DNA of 64,000 nucleotides from Saccharospirillaceae bacterium (GTDB lineage: Bacteria > Pseudomonadota > Gammaproteobacteria > Pseudomonadales > Oceanobacteraceae), in the NCBI GenBank assembly GCA_022448365.1, contig JAKVCS010000005.1:248001-312000 (forward strand), written 5' to 3'. This document shows positions 17,869 to 25,431 of the stretch, piece after piece (the stretch's first letter is position 1; each line of letters opens with the position of its first letter). The translations under genes and the position numbers were made by a program. The notes under the pieces are model-generated. The model searched no databases, was not told the origin of the DNA, and worked only from the letters and a program-made list of their open reading frames with translations.

Positions 17869-18595
17869 GGCTATTTCTCCGGTTTAATTGAAGAGTATTC
17901 ACGGCATAAAACAGCAACACGCCAAGCAGTGCTGCTAAAGGAATAGCACTGTTGACCCAGCCGAAAACCTGCAGCAATAGCGCTGAAAGCAGGGTCGAAC
18001 CAAGAGTAATGAACCATATCCAGGAATTCAGTTTGGGCAGCAGCAACACCAAAAACAATGCCGGCAGGGCGAATGGCAGCACATCTGCCAGTAGCGGCCA
18101 ATAAGTGATCAACTGGGCGCCGCTCAATACGCCTGCGGCACTTCCAGCTACCCAGCTGAACCAGGCCAGCAGCATCGCGCCGCTAAACCAGTCCTGGCGT
18201 TGCTGCTCGGGTATTTGTGGCAAACGGCTGAGTGCTAACGCAAATATCTGATCCGTCAGGCCGTGCATCAACCAGAATCCGGTGCGATTGCGGGGCAACC
18301 AGGGCGCGATATTGGGACCATACACAAGATGCCGTGCATTTATCAGCAATGTCATGGTGACAACTAACCACAGGGGGGCGCCTGAGGCGACCATGGCAAC
18401 GAACAGAAATTGCGACGCACCCGCGTAAATCACGGTGGAAATAAACACTGTTTCCCAAAGTGAAAAACCTGCCTGTGTTGCGATCATACCGAACGAAATA
18501 GCCACCGGAACATAGCCACCCAGCAGCGGAATCGCGTCTCGTATACCTACCCAGAAGGGTCGCTGCAGATGGCTTTGAGGTACGGATGCTGTCAT
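17861..18595 (-). CDS. azlC: AzlC-type branched-chain amino acid permease
   Basis: 244 residues with about seven membrane segments. The AzlC signature region PVAISFGMIATQAGFSLWETVFISTVIYAGASQF is followed by INARHLVYGPNIAPWL. With AzlD it exports branched-chain amino acids or toxic analogues. Its start shares a base with the stop of the upstream XRE-cupin regulator, so the three genes form one coupled operon. Confidence 0.92.
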   Translation of the reverse strand: MTASVPQSHLQRPFWVGIRDAIPLLGGYVPVAISFGMIATQAGFSLWETVFISTVIYAGASQFLFVAMVASGAPLWLVVTMTLLINARHLVYGPNIAPWLPRNRTGFWLMHGLTDQIFALALSRLPQIPEQQRQDWFSGAMLLAWFSWVAGSAAGVLSGAQLITYWPLLADVLPFALPALFLVLLLPKLNSWIWFITLGSTLLSALLLQVFGWVNSAIPLAALLGVLLFYAVNTLQLNRRNSHD

Positions 18596-19122
18596 CAGCT
18601 GGCCTCCTGGTCGTTATAGATCACGATCATCAGGCAGCTGGCACCTTGGTCACCGGACCGATAAAAGTGTGGCTGTTGCGCGCTGAAGGTATAGCTCTGA
18701 CCTGCGGTTAAGCAAACGCTGTCATCGTTTGTGCCGACTTCCAGTTGGCCCCGAATCATGGTTATGGTTTCGGTGGTACCTGGCAGGTGGGGTGCCGAAT
18801 TGTGCTGTTTGTTCGCAGCACAATTCATCGTATAGGCGTCGACATTGGGCGATTCTCTGCCCTGATCCAGTAACCGAACCTGAAAGTCATCGTCACCTAT
18901 GGTCAGATCAATCGGTGCAACCAAGTTGCCAAACGGTACCTTCAGCTGCAGCGCAATACGCCACATAGTATCGAGTGTCGGATTGCTTTTACCCTGTTCA
19001 ATCTTCGATAAATTGGACTTGGCAATGCCGGCGTCTGCTGCCAGTTGTGATAACGAAATGCCCTGAGCCAAACGCAATTGCTGCAGATGCTGACCAAGGG
19101 TTTGAAGCGGAGATTCAGCCAT
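18595..19122 (-). CDS. XRE-type HTH regulator with C-terminal cupin
   Basis: 175 residues. An N-terminal HTH_3 domain (LGQHLQQLRLAQGISLSQLAADAGIAKSNLSKIEQGKSNPTLDTMWRIA, split by turns) is joined to a cupin (HLPGTTETITMIRGQLEVG, QQPHFYRS) that should bind the effector. It is the first gene of the azlCD operon and faces a large palindrome in its promoter, so autoregulation and control of azlCD by an amino-acid-like ligand are likely. Confidence 0.92.
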   Translation of the reverse strand: MAESPLQTLGQHLQQLRLAQGISLSQLAADAGIAKSNLSKIEQGKSNPTLDTMWRIALQLKVPFGNLVAPIDLTIGDDDFQVRLLDQGRESPNVDAYTMNCAANKQHNSAPHLPGTTETITMIRGQLEVGTNDDSVCLTAGQSYTFSAQQPHFYRSGDQGASCLMIVIYNDQEAS

Positions 19123-19144
19123 AGCTAACCTGAGTGTTCGTTAA

Positions 19145-19184
19145 AAGAAACGTTTCTTATATCGAACGTTCTATATATGAAACG
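19145..19184. promoter_or_regulatory. Nested palindromic operator upstream of XRE-cupin-azlCD
   Basis: Two elements overlap. AAGAAACGTTTCTT (19145-19158) is a perfect 14-bp palindrome. A 34-bp inverted repeat at 19151-19184, CGTTTC-TATAT-GAAC on each side, matches at 15 of 17 pairs and is centred on GAACGTTC. It lies 23-62 bp upstream of the regulator start. It is best read as the binding site of the XRE-cupin protein itself. Confidence 0.75.
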
Positions 19185-19230
19185 ACGCTGAGTCAAGCAA
19201 AGGATGGTACAGCTTGGAAATGACAGGCAT

Positions 19231-19267
19231 AAAAAAGCCCCTGGCAGTCGCGCTGTCAGGGGCTTTC
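19231..19267 (-). terminator. Terminator after htpX
   Basis: A GCCCCTG-CAG / CTG-CAGGGGC stem with a five-base loop. Reading leftward it is followed by T6. It ends htpX before the head of the azl operon region. Confidence 0.88.
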
Positions 19268-19278
19268 CAAAACTTGAG

Positions 19279-20175
19279 TTAACCGCCGTAACGCTGTTTC
19301 AGAGCGTTGATACGGTCATCCAGCGGAGGGTGGCTGGCCATCAGCGCGGACAAACCACCGGCTTCACCACGAATACCAAAGGCAGTTAATTCACCACTCA
19401 GGTCACTTGGCTGGTCGTAGGTTTGCTTCAGAGCAGCCAGTGCGCTGGCCATGGCAGCCGGGCTTACCAGCTCAGCACCGGCCTGGTCGGCACGGTATTC
19501 ACGACGGCGGCTGAACCATGCCACCATCATCGAAGCGACGATACCTAGAATCATATCCATCACCATAGTGATCGCGATACGGGCAAAAAAGCCTAAGCCG
19601 CCTTCGCCGTTTTCATCGCGGGTGAAGGAGTCAATGATCGACACAATGATGCGAGCGAAGAACATCACAAAGGTATTTAACACGCCCTGCATCAGCGCCA
19701 GAGTCACCATATCGCCGTTGGCTACGTGGCCGATTTCGTGGCCCAGTACGGCTTTCACTTGTTCTTTATCCATGCGCTGTAACAAGCCGGTAGACACCGC
19801 CACCAGGGCATCGTTTTTGTTGGCGCCGGTAGCAAAGGCGTTTGGCGCATCCGAGTGAAAGATCCCCACTTCCGGCATACCAATACCGGCTTTGTCAGCC
19901 AGTTCTTTTACTGTAGAAACAATCCACTGTTCACCGGAGTTTTGTGGTTGATCAATGATCTGTACACGCATGGACTTTTTCGCCATCCACTTCGACATCA
20001 TTAAGGAGATTAACGAACCACCCATACCGAATACACCACAGAAAATCAGCAGTGATAACAGGTTAATACCGCCGCCAGCCTGCATATAGTTACCCAAGCC
20101 GGTAACACTCAGGACGATACCCAACACCAACATAATCGCCAGGTTAGTACCAACAAATAATAAGACACGCATCAT
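19279..20175 (-). CDS. htpX: Membrane-bound zinc metalloprotease HtpX
   Basis: 298 residues, standard for HtpX. There are two N-terminal membrane helices and two after the active site. The M48 zinc motif is HEIGH at residues 146-150 (GHEIGHVANGDMV), with a third ligand expected from RREYRADQAGAEL. It degrades misfolded inner-membrane proteins with FtsH. A sigma-32-type promoter lies upstream, as expected for a heat-shock gene, and a strong terminator follows. Confidence 0.97.
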   Translation of the reverse strand: MMRVLLFVGTNLAIMLVLGIVLSVTGLGNYMQAGGGINLLSLLIFCGVFGMGGSLISLMMSKWMAKKSMRVQIIDQPQNSGEQWIVSTVKELADKAGIGMPEVGIFHSDAPNAFATGANKNDALVAVSTGLLQRMDKEQVKAVLGHEIGHVANGDMVTLALMQGVLNTFVMFFARIIVSIIDSFTRDENGEGGLGFFARIAITMVMDMILGIVASMMVAWFSRRREYRADQAGAELVSPAAMASALAALKQTYDQPSDLSGELTAFGIRGEAGGLSALMASHPPLDDRINALKQRYGG

Positions 20176-20236
20176 CTGCTCAGTCCTCTCATCTCAATTT
20201 TTATAAGGGATTAAATTCACGATTGTTCTGACAGCA

Positions 20237-20265
20237 AAGATGGCGTTTTTTGTGCAATTTTCAAG
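20237..20265 (-). promoter_or_regulatory. Sigma-32 (RpoH) type promoter of htpX
   Basis: On the minus strand, CTTGAAA (20265-20259) and CGCCATCTT (20245-20237) are separated by 13 bases, close to the heat-shock consensus CTTGAAA-N13/14-CCCCATnT. The start of transcription would fall about 55 bases before the htpX ATG. Confidence 0.75.
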
Positions 20266-20303
20266 GTGAACAACGGAGTAAATCTGTCAGGAAGGGTCAT
20301 TAA

Positions 20304-20417
20304 CAGCACCCTCTTATACCGGTGCAGGTGATGATCAAAACCGGTGAGCGTTCGCTGCTGAATTGCCTGTTTAAACCGTTACTCGACCGCACTCAAACCG
20401 CACTGGCGGAGGAATAA
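20304..20417 (+). pseudogene. Remnant of a HlyD/PrtE-type secretion adaptor, C-terminal end only
   Basis: Reading from 20313, the frame gives LIPVQVMIKTGERSLL and then NCLFKPLLDRTQTALAEE before a stop at 20415-20417. This is the conserved C-terminus of type I secretion membrane-fusion proteins of the AprE/PrtE/HlyD family, which usually reads PGMPV-V-I-TGERSLL-YL-KPL. The expected Gly-Met before PV is missing, an in-frame stop lies at 20301, and no homologous sequence is seen further upstream. It has no start codon context. It looks like the scar of a deleted type I secretion gene. Confidence 0.75.
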
Positions 20418-20434
20418 CCCCTGCTTTTGTAATG

Positions 20435-20463
20435 TTGCAAATGAAAATGATTCGCAATAATAT
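20435..20463 (+). promoter_or_regulatory. Promoter with embedded Fur-like box for the Ni-SOD operon
   Basis: TTGCAA (20435-20440) and TAATAT (20458-20463) are 17 bases apart. The spacer, read with its flank from 20437 as GCAAATGAAAATGATTCGC, matches the 19-bp Fur consensus GATAATGATAATCATTATC at 13 positions. The first methionine of the long frame (20432) would lie inside this promoter, which supports the later start at 20498. Confidence 0.65.
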
Positions 20464-20497
20464 CGTTGGGCGGAATTCTAATGAGGCGAGAAGGTCA

Positions 20498-20935
20498 ATG
20501 GATCAATGGAAGTTGCATATTCAAAGTGGCAATAGTCACTTTCTTGAAAAGCGCTACCTTGAAGCAGAACAGGACTACAACAAGGCCATTTTGCGTGCCC
20601 GGAAAATCTTCTCTGCCTGGTTTAATCGTCAACAGGTCGTTGCGGCACTGGTTGTGAGCTATCACAATCAGGCGGACGTTTATAACGCTCAGAAACTATT
20701 TAGCAAAAGTGAAGATATGTTGCGCGAGGGGTATGAATTTCTGCAACATGCTGCAGCAAAGCAGCCTGTTGATGATGCCCTGATGAGTGGCTTGCGTTGC
20801 AGTTATACGCAGCTTCTCAAGCACATTAAATCGCACGGCAGTCGCAACAACTATGTGCCGCCACCTTTTGACTTCCGCATGCCTTCGACGTCCCACCCTG
20901 AAATAGAGGTTACTCAAAATGTCCCGACTCGTTAA
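20498..20935 (+). CDS. Small helical, TPR-like protein at the head of the Ni-SOD operon
   Basis: About 145 residues, soluble, with helical pairs resembling tetratricopeptide repeats (NSHFLEKRYLEAEQDYNKAI; SYHNQADVYNAQKLFSKSED). There is no signal peptide. The ATG at 20498 is used because the earlier start falls in the promoter; AGAAGG precedes it. Its 3' end overlaps the next gene by 17 bp, tying it to sodN-sodX. A scaffold or chaperone role in Ni-SOD assembly is possible, but that rests only on context. Confidence 0.75.
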   Translation: MDQWKLHIQSGNSHFLEKRYLEAEQDYNKAILRARKIFSAWFNRQQVVAALVVSYHNQADVYNAQKLFSKSEDMLREGYEFLQHAAAKQPVDDALMSGLRCSYTQLLKHIKSHGSRNNYVPPPFDFRMPSTSHPEIEVTQNVPTR

Positions 20936-21131
20936 AGCCGGACTGGCTCTTGGCCTTTCTGTTGCGTCTGCTACCAGCATGGCGCACGTTGGTCATGACC
21001 ACAGCAGCTGGGAAAGCCCGCTGATGCACGCACTGTTCTACGGCTCTATTGCTTTTGCTGGTGCCGCTGCGGTGTATTTTTCGCTGAAGAAAAAAGCAGT
21101 CAAACAAGAACAACAAGGAGATAAGGAATAA
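20919..21131 (+). CDS. Small membrane protein with periplasmic His motif, Ni-SOD operon
   Basis: 70 residues. A signal peptide probably ends at A22, leaving HVGHDHSS with H23, H26 and H28 at the mature N-terminus. A transmembrane helix (about 38-56) and a basic-then-acidic cytoplasmic tail follow. AGAGG lies nine bases upstream of the ATG. The stop overlaps the sodN start by one base. The exposed His cluster could bind nickel or copper; a part in nickel supply for SodN is inferred from position only. Confidence 0.8.
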   Translation: MSRLVKAGLALGLSVASATSMAHVGHDHSSWESPLMHALFYGSIAFAGAAAVYFSLKKKAVKQEQQGDKE

Positions 21132-21631
21132 TGTTACATAACGTACTTTCTCAACTGGATAAGCTGATGACGTTTGAGCGTGCCGACGCTCACTGCGATA
21201 TCCCATGCAAAATTTACGACCCTCAGATCGCTCAGGTAGCGGCGCTGAGCGTGATTCGTTTCGTTGACCTGATTCAGGAAATTGCAGCGAAAGATGAACT
21301 GACCGTTGCCGACCAGGCTCAGTTGTCTCGCCTGGTACGTGAAAAAGAAATTCACGCGGCCAAAGTAAAAGATGAAGTCCGCACCATGTGGGGCGATTAC
21401 TTTAAGCAGCCGCAGTTCGAAAAATACCCGAACACTAACGAGCTGGTGCACAGCATCATGCTGGCCGGTTCAGCGTGCAAACAGCACATCACCCGTGAAC
21501 CTGCAGAAAAGCTGCTGGCGCTGGTGAATGAATTCGCTGCCAGCTTCTGGGCAACCAAAGGTGTTGATACCTTTACTGCTACCTGCCCTTATCCGCCAGA
21601 AGAGCAGGTGGTGTATCCGAAACTGGGTTAA
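21131..21631 (+). CDS. sodN: Nickel superoxide dismutase SodN
   Basis: 166 residues. The diagnostic nickel hook HCDIPCKIYDP starts at H21, after a 20-residue leader. In mature Ni-SODs the leader is removed so that His1, Cys2 and Cys6 (here H21, C22, C26) bind Ni. The rest is the four-helix bundle of the family, ending CPYPPEEQVVYPKLG. It converts superoxide to peroxide and oxygen in the cytoplasm without iron or manganese. It is followed 6 bp later by its maturation protease. Confidence 0.97.
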   Translation: MLHNVLSQLDKLMTFERADAHCDIPCKIYDPQIAQVAALSVIRFVDLIQEIAAKDELTVADQAQLSRLVREKEIHAAKVKDEVRTMWGDYFKQPQFEKYPNTNELVHSIMLAGSACKQHITREPAEKLLALVNEFAASFWATKGVDTFTATCPYPPEEQVVYPKLG

Positions 21632-21637
21632 TTATCC

Positions 21638-21946
21638 ATGATTCGGATTCATAAAGTCAGGGGACAGAGCATGTCCCCGTCTTATAACGACGGCGATTTT
21701 GTGATCAGCCGTCGTAATTTCTTACGTCGCTATCAGCTCGATGATGTGGTGGTTGTGCGTCACCCAACGCTGGGTGTGATTATTAAACGTATTGCCGCAA
21801 TCAGTACCGACTATGAGTTTTGGTTGCAGGGTGATAATCCCGCCAGTACCAACAGTGCTGCCATGGGCTGGCTGCCAGCCGGTTGTATTCTTGGCAAAGT
21901 TTTCTGGCATGTACCTTCAGAGGTGCAACCGTCTGCGAAAGTCTGA
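21638..21946 (+). CDS. sodX: Nickel-SOD maturation protease SodX (S24/S26 fold)
   Basis: 102 residues. The signal-peptidase-like nucleophile motif is VRGQSMSPSYNDGD (Ser about residue 11) and the general-base lysine lies in VIIKRI. It should cut the SodN leader to expose the Ni-binding histidine. There is no membrane anchor, fitting a cytoplasmic substrate. It is the last gene of the operon. Confidence 0.93.
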   Translation: MIRIHKVRGQSMSPSYNDGDFVISRRNFLRRYQLDDVVVVRHPTLGVIIKRIAAISTDYEFWLQGDNPASTNSAAMGWLPAGCILGKVFWHVPSEVQPSAKV

Positions 21947-21991
21947 CACACGGGGCTTTCGACAATGTCTGCTTTGGCAGTATGATGTAAC

Positions 21992-22133
21992 TATCCCAGG
22001 GGGTGGCCTGCCGTTAGTTTGGCCTGAGATGCTGAGGTTTTTCCAAAAACGTTTTCAAGTGAGTGATACGTTTGGTTAAACAGCAAACTCCTTGAACCTG
22101 ATCCGGTTAATACCGGCGTAGGAATGGGGAAGC
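21992..22133 (+). promoter_or_regulatory. TPP (THI-box) riboswitch
   Basis: Conserved elements in order: GGGGGTGGCC, GGCCTGAGATGC, then the hallmark CTTGAACCTGATCCGGTTAA followed by TACCGGCGTAGGAA. About 58 bases between CTGAGATG and CTTGAACC form an enlarged P3 arm. The closing P1 helix would pair TCCCA near 21993 with TGGGGA near 22125. It lies 100 bases ahead of the TonB receptor start. A hairpin GGCTA / TAGCC in that gap may be part of the expression platform. Confidence 0.95.
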
Positions 22134-22232
22134 TAAGGCTAATTGCAGTTTGTTGTATAGCCAGGGAAGCTGATCAGTTTTCTTCACGCTCGACATTACC
22201 GGGTCTCTCGTTTTTATAAACAGGAAGACCTG

Positions 22233-24317
22233 ATGAAACCAGTTTTTAATTCCGCCTTTTTATTGTCGCCACTGGCGCTGGCTATTTCTCTCAGCGCACA
22301 TGCTGAAACTGAAACCAAAGAGCTTGATGCTGTTACCGTGACGGCTGACTTCCGTCAGACCGAGGTGCAGAGCATTCCTGAGGCGGTCACCGTTGTCGGG
22401 GAAGCCCAGATTGAACAACGTAATGGTGTGTACCTGGATGAGGTTCTGGCTCTTGCACCAAACATAAACTCAGCGTCTGGTTCTTCACGTGGTAAGTATT
22501 TCCAGATTCGTGGTATTGGTGAACGCAGTCAGTTTGTTGAGCCTTTAAACCCATCAGTTGGTACTTACATCGACGGTCTGGACTTTACCGGTTTTGCCGG
22601 TGCTGCAACGTTATTGGATGTGCAGCAGGTTGAGGTATTACGTGGTTCTCAGGGCACACGTTTTGGTGCTAACTCACTGGCTGGTGTGATTAATATCCGC
22701 TCCAATGAACCAACTGCGGAAAGCCAGGGTTATGTTAAAGCCTATCTTGAAGATTATAACGGTCGTGGAATCCAGGCTGCGCATGGCGGTTCAGTCGCGC
22801 CTAACCTGCAATATCGTGTGGCGCTGGGCCACAGCCAAAGCGATGGTTTTATTAAAAACACTACGCTGGACAAAAAAAACACCAATAACATCGACGAACT
22901 GACTTCTAAACTGAAGCTGCGTTGGTTGGCATCAGAGGATCTGACTCTGGATCTGACGGCGTTATATGTTGACGTAGATAACGGCTACGATGCATTTAAC
23001 TTCGATGAGAATCGTAAAACCCGATCCAATGAGCCAGGGCATGATCGCCAGGAAAGCAAAGCGCTGGCCTTAGACAGCGACTGGAAAATGAACGATGCAG
23101 TGAATATGGAAGCCAGCCTGACCGCCAGCAGCAGTGACATCGAATATGGCTATGACGAAGACTGGACTGGTAAAACGCTGAACCCGGATTACCAGGTGTT
23201 TGACAATTACCAGCGTGATGTTGATCGTAATTCTGCTGAGGTTCGCTGGTTATCCGGCAATGAAGGTCGCTTAGGTAGCAGTGACTGGCTGGTGGGTTTA
23301 TATCATCAGCAATCTCAGGTGGACTTAACCCGCAACCGTACCGGTAAAAGCGAATTCACCAGCGAATATAAAACCGAGTCGACGTCAGCTTATGTCGAAA
23401 TTAATACGCCATTAACGGAAAACCTGATGTTGTCTTATGGTGGTCGTGCAGAGAGCTGGTTTGCCGATTATAAAGACAGTAAAAAACTGGCAGGTGATAA
23501 TAATGAAAGCTTATACGGTGGCAAAATTGCGCTCGAATACATCACCGACGATGCCGACCTGGTTTATGCCAGCCTGACCCGTGGTTACAAGGCGGGTGGC
23601 TTTAATGGTACAGAAGATCTGCCGAACGAAAGTGACCGTTCGTTTGATACGGAATACCAATGGAACTATGAAATTGGTACCAAACTGGATTCTCATTACG
23701 GCCGTTTCCAGAATCGTATCGCGGTGTTTTACATCGATCGTAAAGACCTGCAATTAAAATCTTCTACACCGAAAAGTGATGGTAACGGCGGTACTGAATT
23801 TATCGACTTTATTACTAATGCCGGTAAAGGCTTCAGCTATGGTCTGGAGTGGGAAGCGCTGGCGAAACCCATGGCGCAACTGGAGCTGACGCTGAGTCTG
23901 GGATTGTTAAAAACCGAGGTCACCGAGCACAAAAATCCAAACAAGGATGAGTTCTCCCTGAAAGGTCGTGAGACGGCTCATGCTCCGGAATACACCTACG
24001 CGACTGCGGCGAAATACCTGTTCACCGATAACTGGTATGCCCGTGTTGAAGTTGAAGGCCGTGATGACTTCTATTATTCCGATTCTCACAACTTCCAGTC
24101 GAATGAATACGACGTTGTGAATGCGCGCGTCGGTTATCAGGCAGCCAAGTGGGAAGTGGCTCTGTACGGTAAAAATCTGACCAATGAAAAATATGGCGTT
24201 CGGGGTTTTGCCGGCTGGGATGCTGATCCCCGTACCGGCCCTGGCTTTGATGAAAAACAGTTTGAGCAGCTAGCTGCACCTGCGGTTGTGGGTATCGCAA
24301 CCCGGGTTAATTTCTGA
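22233..24317 (+). CDS. TonB-dependent outer-membrane receptor, probable thiamine receptor
   Basis: 694 residues with a signal peptide (to about LSAHA), then the TonB box region (ELDAVTVTA), a plug domain (EAVTVVGEAQIEQRNGVYLDEVLA... GSQGTRFGANSLAGVINI) and a 22-strand barrel ending in ATRVNF. AGGAAG precedes the ATG. A TPP riboswitch upstream and thiamine transport and kinase genes downstream identify thiamine or a phosphate ester as the likely substrate. The assignment rests on regulation and context, because receptor sequence alone does not show the ligand. Confidence 0.9.
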   Translation: MKPVFNSAFLLSPLALAISLSAHAETETKELDAVTVTADFRQTEVQSIPEAVTVVGEAQIEQRNGVYLDEVLALAPNINSASGSSRGKYFQIRGIGERSQFVEPLNPSVGTYIDGLDFTGFAGAATLLDVQQVEVLRGSQGTRFGANSLAGVINIRSNEPTAESQGYVKAYLEDYNGRGIQAAHGGSVAPNLQYRVALGHSQSDGFIKNTTLDKKNTNNIDELTSKLKLRWLASEDLTLDLTALYVDVDNGYDAFNFDENRKTRSNEPGHDRQESKALALDSDWKMNDAVNMEASLTASSSDIEYGYDEDWTGKTLNPDYQVFDNYQRDVDRNSAEVRWLSGNEGRLGSSDWLVGLYHQQSQVDLTRNRTGKSEFTSEYKTESTSAYVEINTPLTENLMLSYGGRAESWFADYKDSKKLAGDNNESLYGGKIALEYITDDADLVYASLTRGYKAGGFNGTEDLPNESDRSFDTEYQWNYEIGTKLDSHYGRFQNRIAVFYIDRKDLQLKSSTPKSDGNGGTEFIDFITNAGKGFSYGLEWEALAKPMAQLELTLSLGLLKTEVTEHKNPNKDEFSLKGRETAHAPEYTYATAAKYLFTDNWYARVEVEGRDDFYYSDSHNFQSNEYDVVNARVGYQAAKWEVALYGKNLTNEKYGVRGFAGWDADPRTGPGFDEKQFEQLAAPAVVGIATRVNF

Positions 24318-24345
24318 TTTCAGCATTACTCACCAATATGACTCC

Positions 24346-24381
24346 GCAACCGTCTGTCGCATCCATGCGGCAGACGGTTGC
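24346..24381 (+). repeat. Very strong stem-loop between the receptor and transporter genes
   Basis: A 17-bp stem (GCAACCGTCTG-CGCAT and its complement, one T-G wobble) with a two-base loop. It is not followed by a clean T-run, only TGATTCTTTCTT. It lies between the receptor stop and the thiamine-binding gene, and suits a processing or stability element, or a partial terminator that sets expression steps within the operon. Confidence 0.75.
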
Positions 24382-24419
24382 TGATTCTTTCTTCGCACAG
24401 ATGTTACAAAGAGGCATAT

Positions 24420-24686
24420 ATGGAACTTTCCGTAGAAATCAGTAAATACCCACTCGCTGACAACTACATTCCGGCGATTAAAGATTTTATCGGACGTCTG
24501 CAGGCCACCGATGGATTATCCGTTGTGTGTAACACCATGAGCACCCAGGTGTTTGGTGACTATGACCTGGTGATGAGTACCTTAAATACTGAAATAAAAC
24601 GCTCTTTCGAACAGTTCGGTAAGACGATTTTTGTTTGCAAATTTATTGGTGCCAATTTAGATCCTGCTCTTAAGCCACACGGCTGA
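24420..24686 (+). CDS. Thiamine-binding protein of the DUF77/MTH1187 family
   Basis: 88 residues, ferredoxin-like fold with pattern LSVEISKYPLADNYIPAIKDFI and a central DYDLVMSTL. Members bind thiamine or its pyrimidine and are related to YkoF. The ATG at 24420 has AGAGG seven bases upstream. It lies 12 bp before pnuT. A cytosolic thiamine sensor or buffer role is plausible; no signal peptide is present. Confidence 0.85.
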   Translation: MELSVEISKYPLADNYIPAIKDFIGRLQATDGLSVVCNTMSTQVFGDYDLVMSTLNTEIKRSFEQFGKTIFVCKFIGANLDPALKPHG

Positions 24687-24698
24687 ACCGGAATTCTT

Positions 24699-25325
24699 AT
24701 GAACGATATTTTCTCCGTAATATTCGATGCAGCACAAGCAGCCAGCATTTGGGAAATCATTGCTTTTACATTTGGCATTGCCTATCTGCTGTTAGCGATC
24801 AAACAAAACCCTTTGTGCTGGTACGCCGGTTTTATTAACACTGGCATTCTTGCCTGGTTGTTCTGGGATGTCAGCCTGGTCATGGAATCAGCACTGCATG
24901 TTTATTATTTAATAATCGCTGTTTATGGCTGGTGGGCGTGGCGTCATGGCAACGATGACGCCACGGAAGATTTGCCCATTCAGCAATGGAGCATGAAGCA
25001 ACATTTAACCGCAGCTGCTGTGATTGTGGCTATGACAATCGTCAGCGGTACGTTGTTATCCGACACCACCGCAGCAGTTCCGTTTCTGGATTCCTTTACC
25101 ACCTGGGGCGCAGTGATCACCACCTGGATGGTAACACGCAAAGTATTAGAGAACTGGCTGTACTGGCAGCTGTTTAACAGTTGTGCGATTTACCTGTATT
25201 GGCAGGCCGAGCTTTACCTTGCTGCTCTGCAGATGGCGATCTTTTTGGGCCTTGCGGTGATTGGCTGGTTTAATTGGAAACGCGATTTTGCTGAGCAAAA
25301 TCGTGCTCCAGCGCAGCCAGCTTGA
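24699..25325 (+). CDS. pnuT: PnuC-family thiamine transporter PnuT
   Basis: 208 residues, about seven membrane helices. The PnuC family motif is clear (WEIIAFTFGIAYLLLAIKQN, VYYLIIAVYGWWAWRHG, the W-x-WRK-like end). PnuC relatives carry vitamins with a phosphorylating enzyme providing trapping. Position after a TPP-controlled TonB receptor and before a kinase marks this one as the thiamine-specific PnuT type. Confidence 0.92.
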   Translation: MNDIFSVIFDAAQAASIWEIIAFTFGIAYLLLAIKQNPLCWYAGFINTGILAWLFWDVSLVMESALHVYYLIIAVYGWWAWRHGNDDATEDLPIQQWSMKQHLTAAAVIVAMTIVSGTLLSDTTAAVPFLDSFTTWGAVITTWMVTRKVLENWLYWQLFNSCAIYLYWQAELYLAALQMAIFLGLAVIGWFNWKRDFAEQNRAPAQPA

Positions 25326-25431
25326 ATTGGCTCTCTGAGACTAAACCCGATGTTGCCGATCAGAATGTTGTTCTCACGGCACACAGCAGGCACTCTGTAT
25401 GTTTTATAAAACGTCATCTGCAGGGCGCCGT

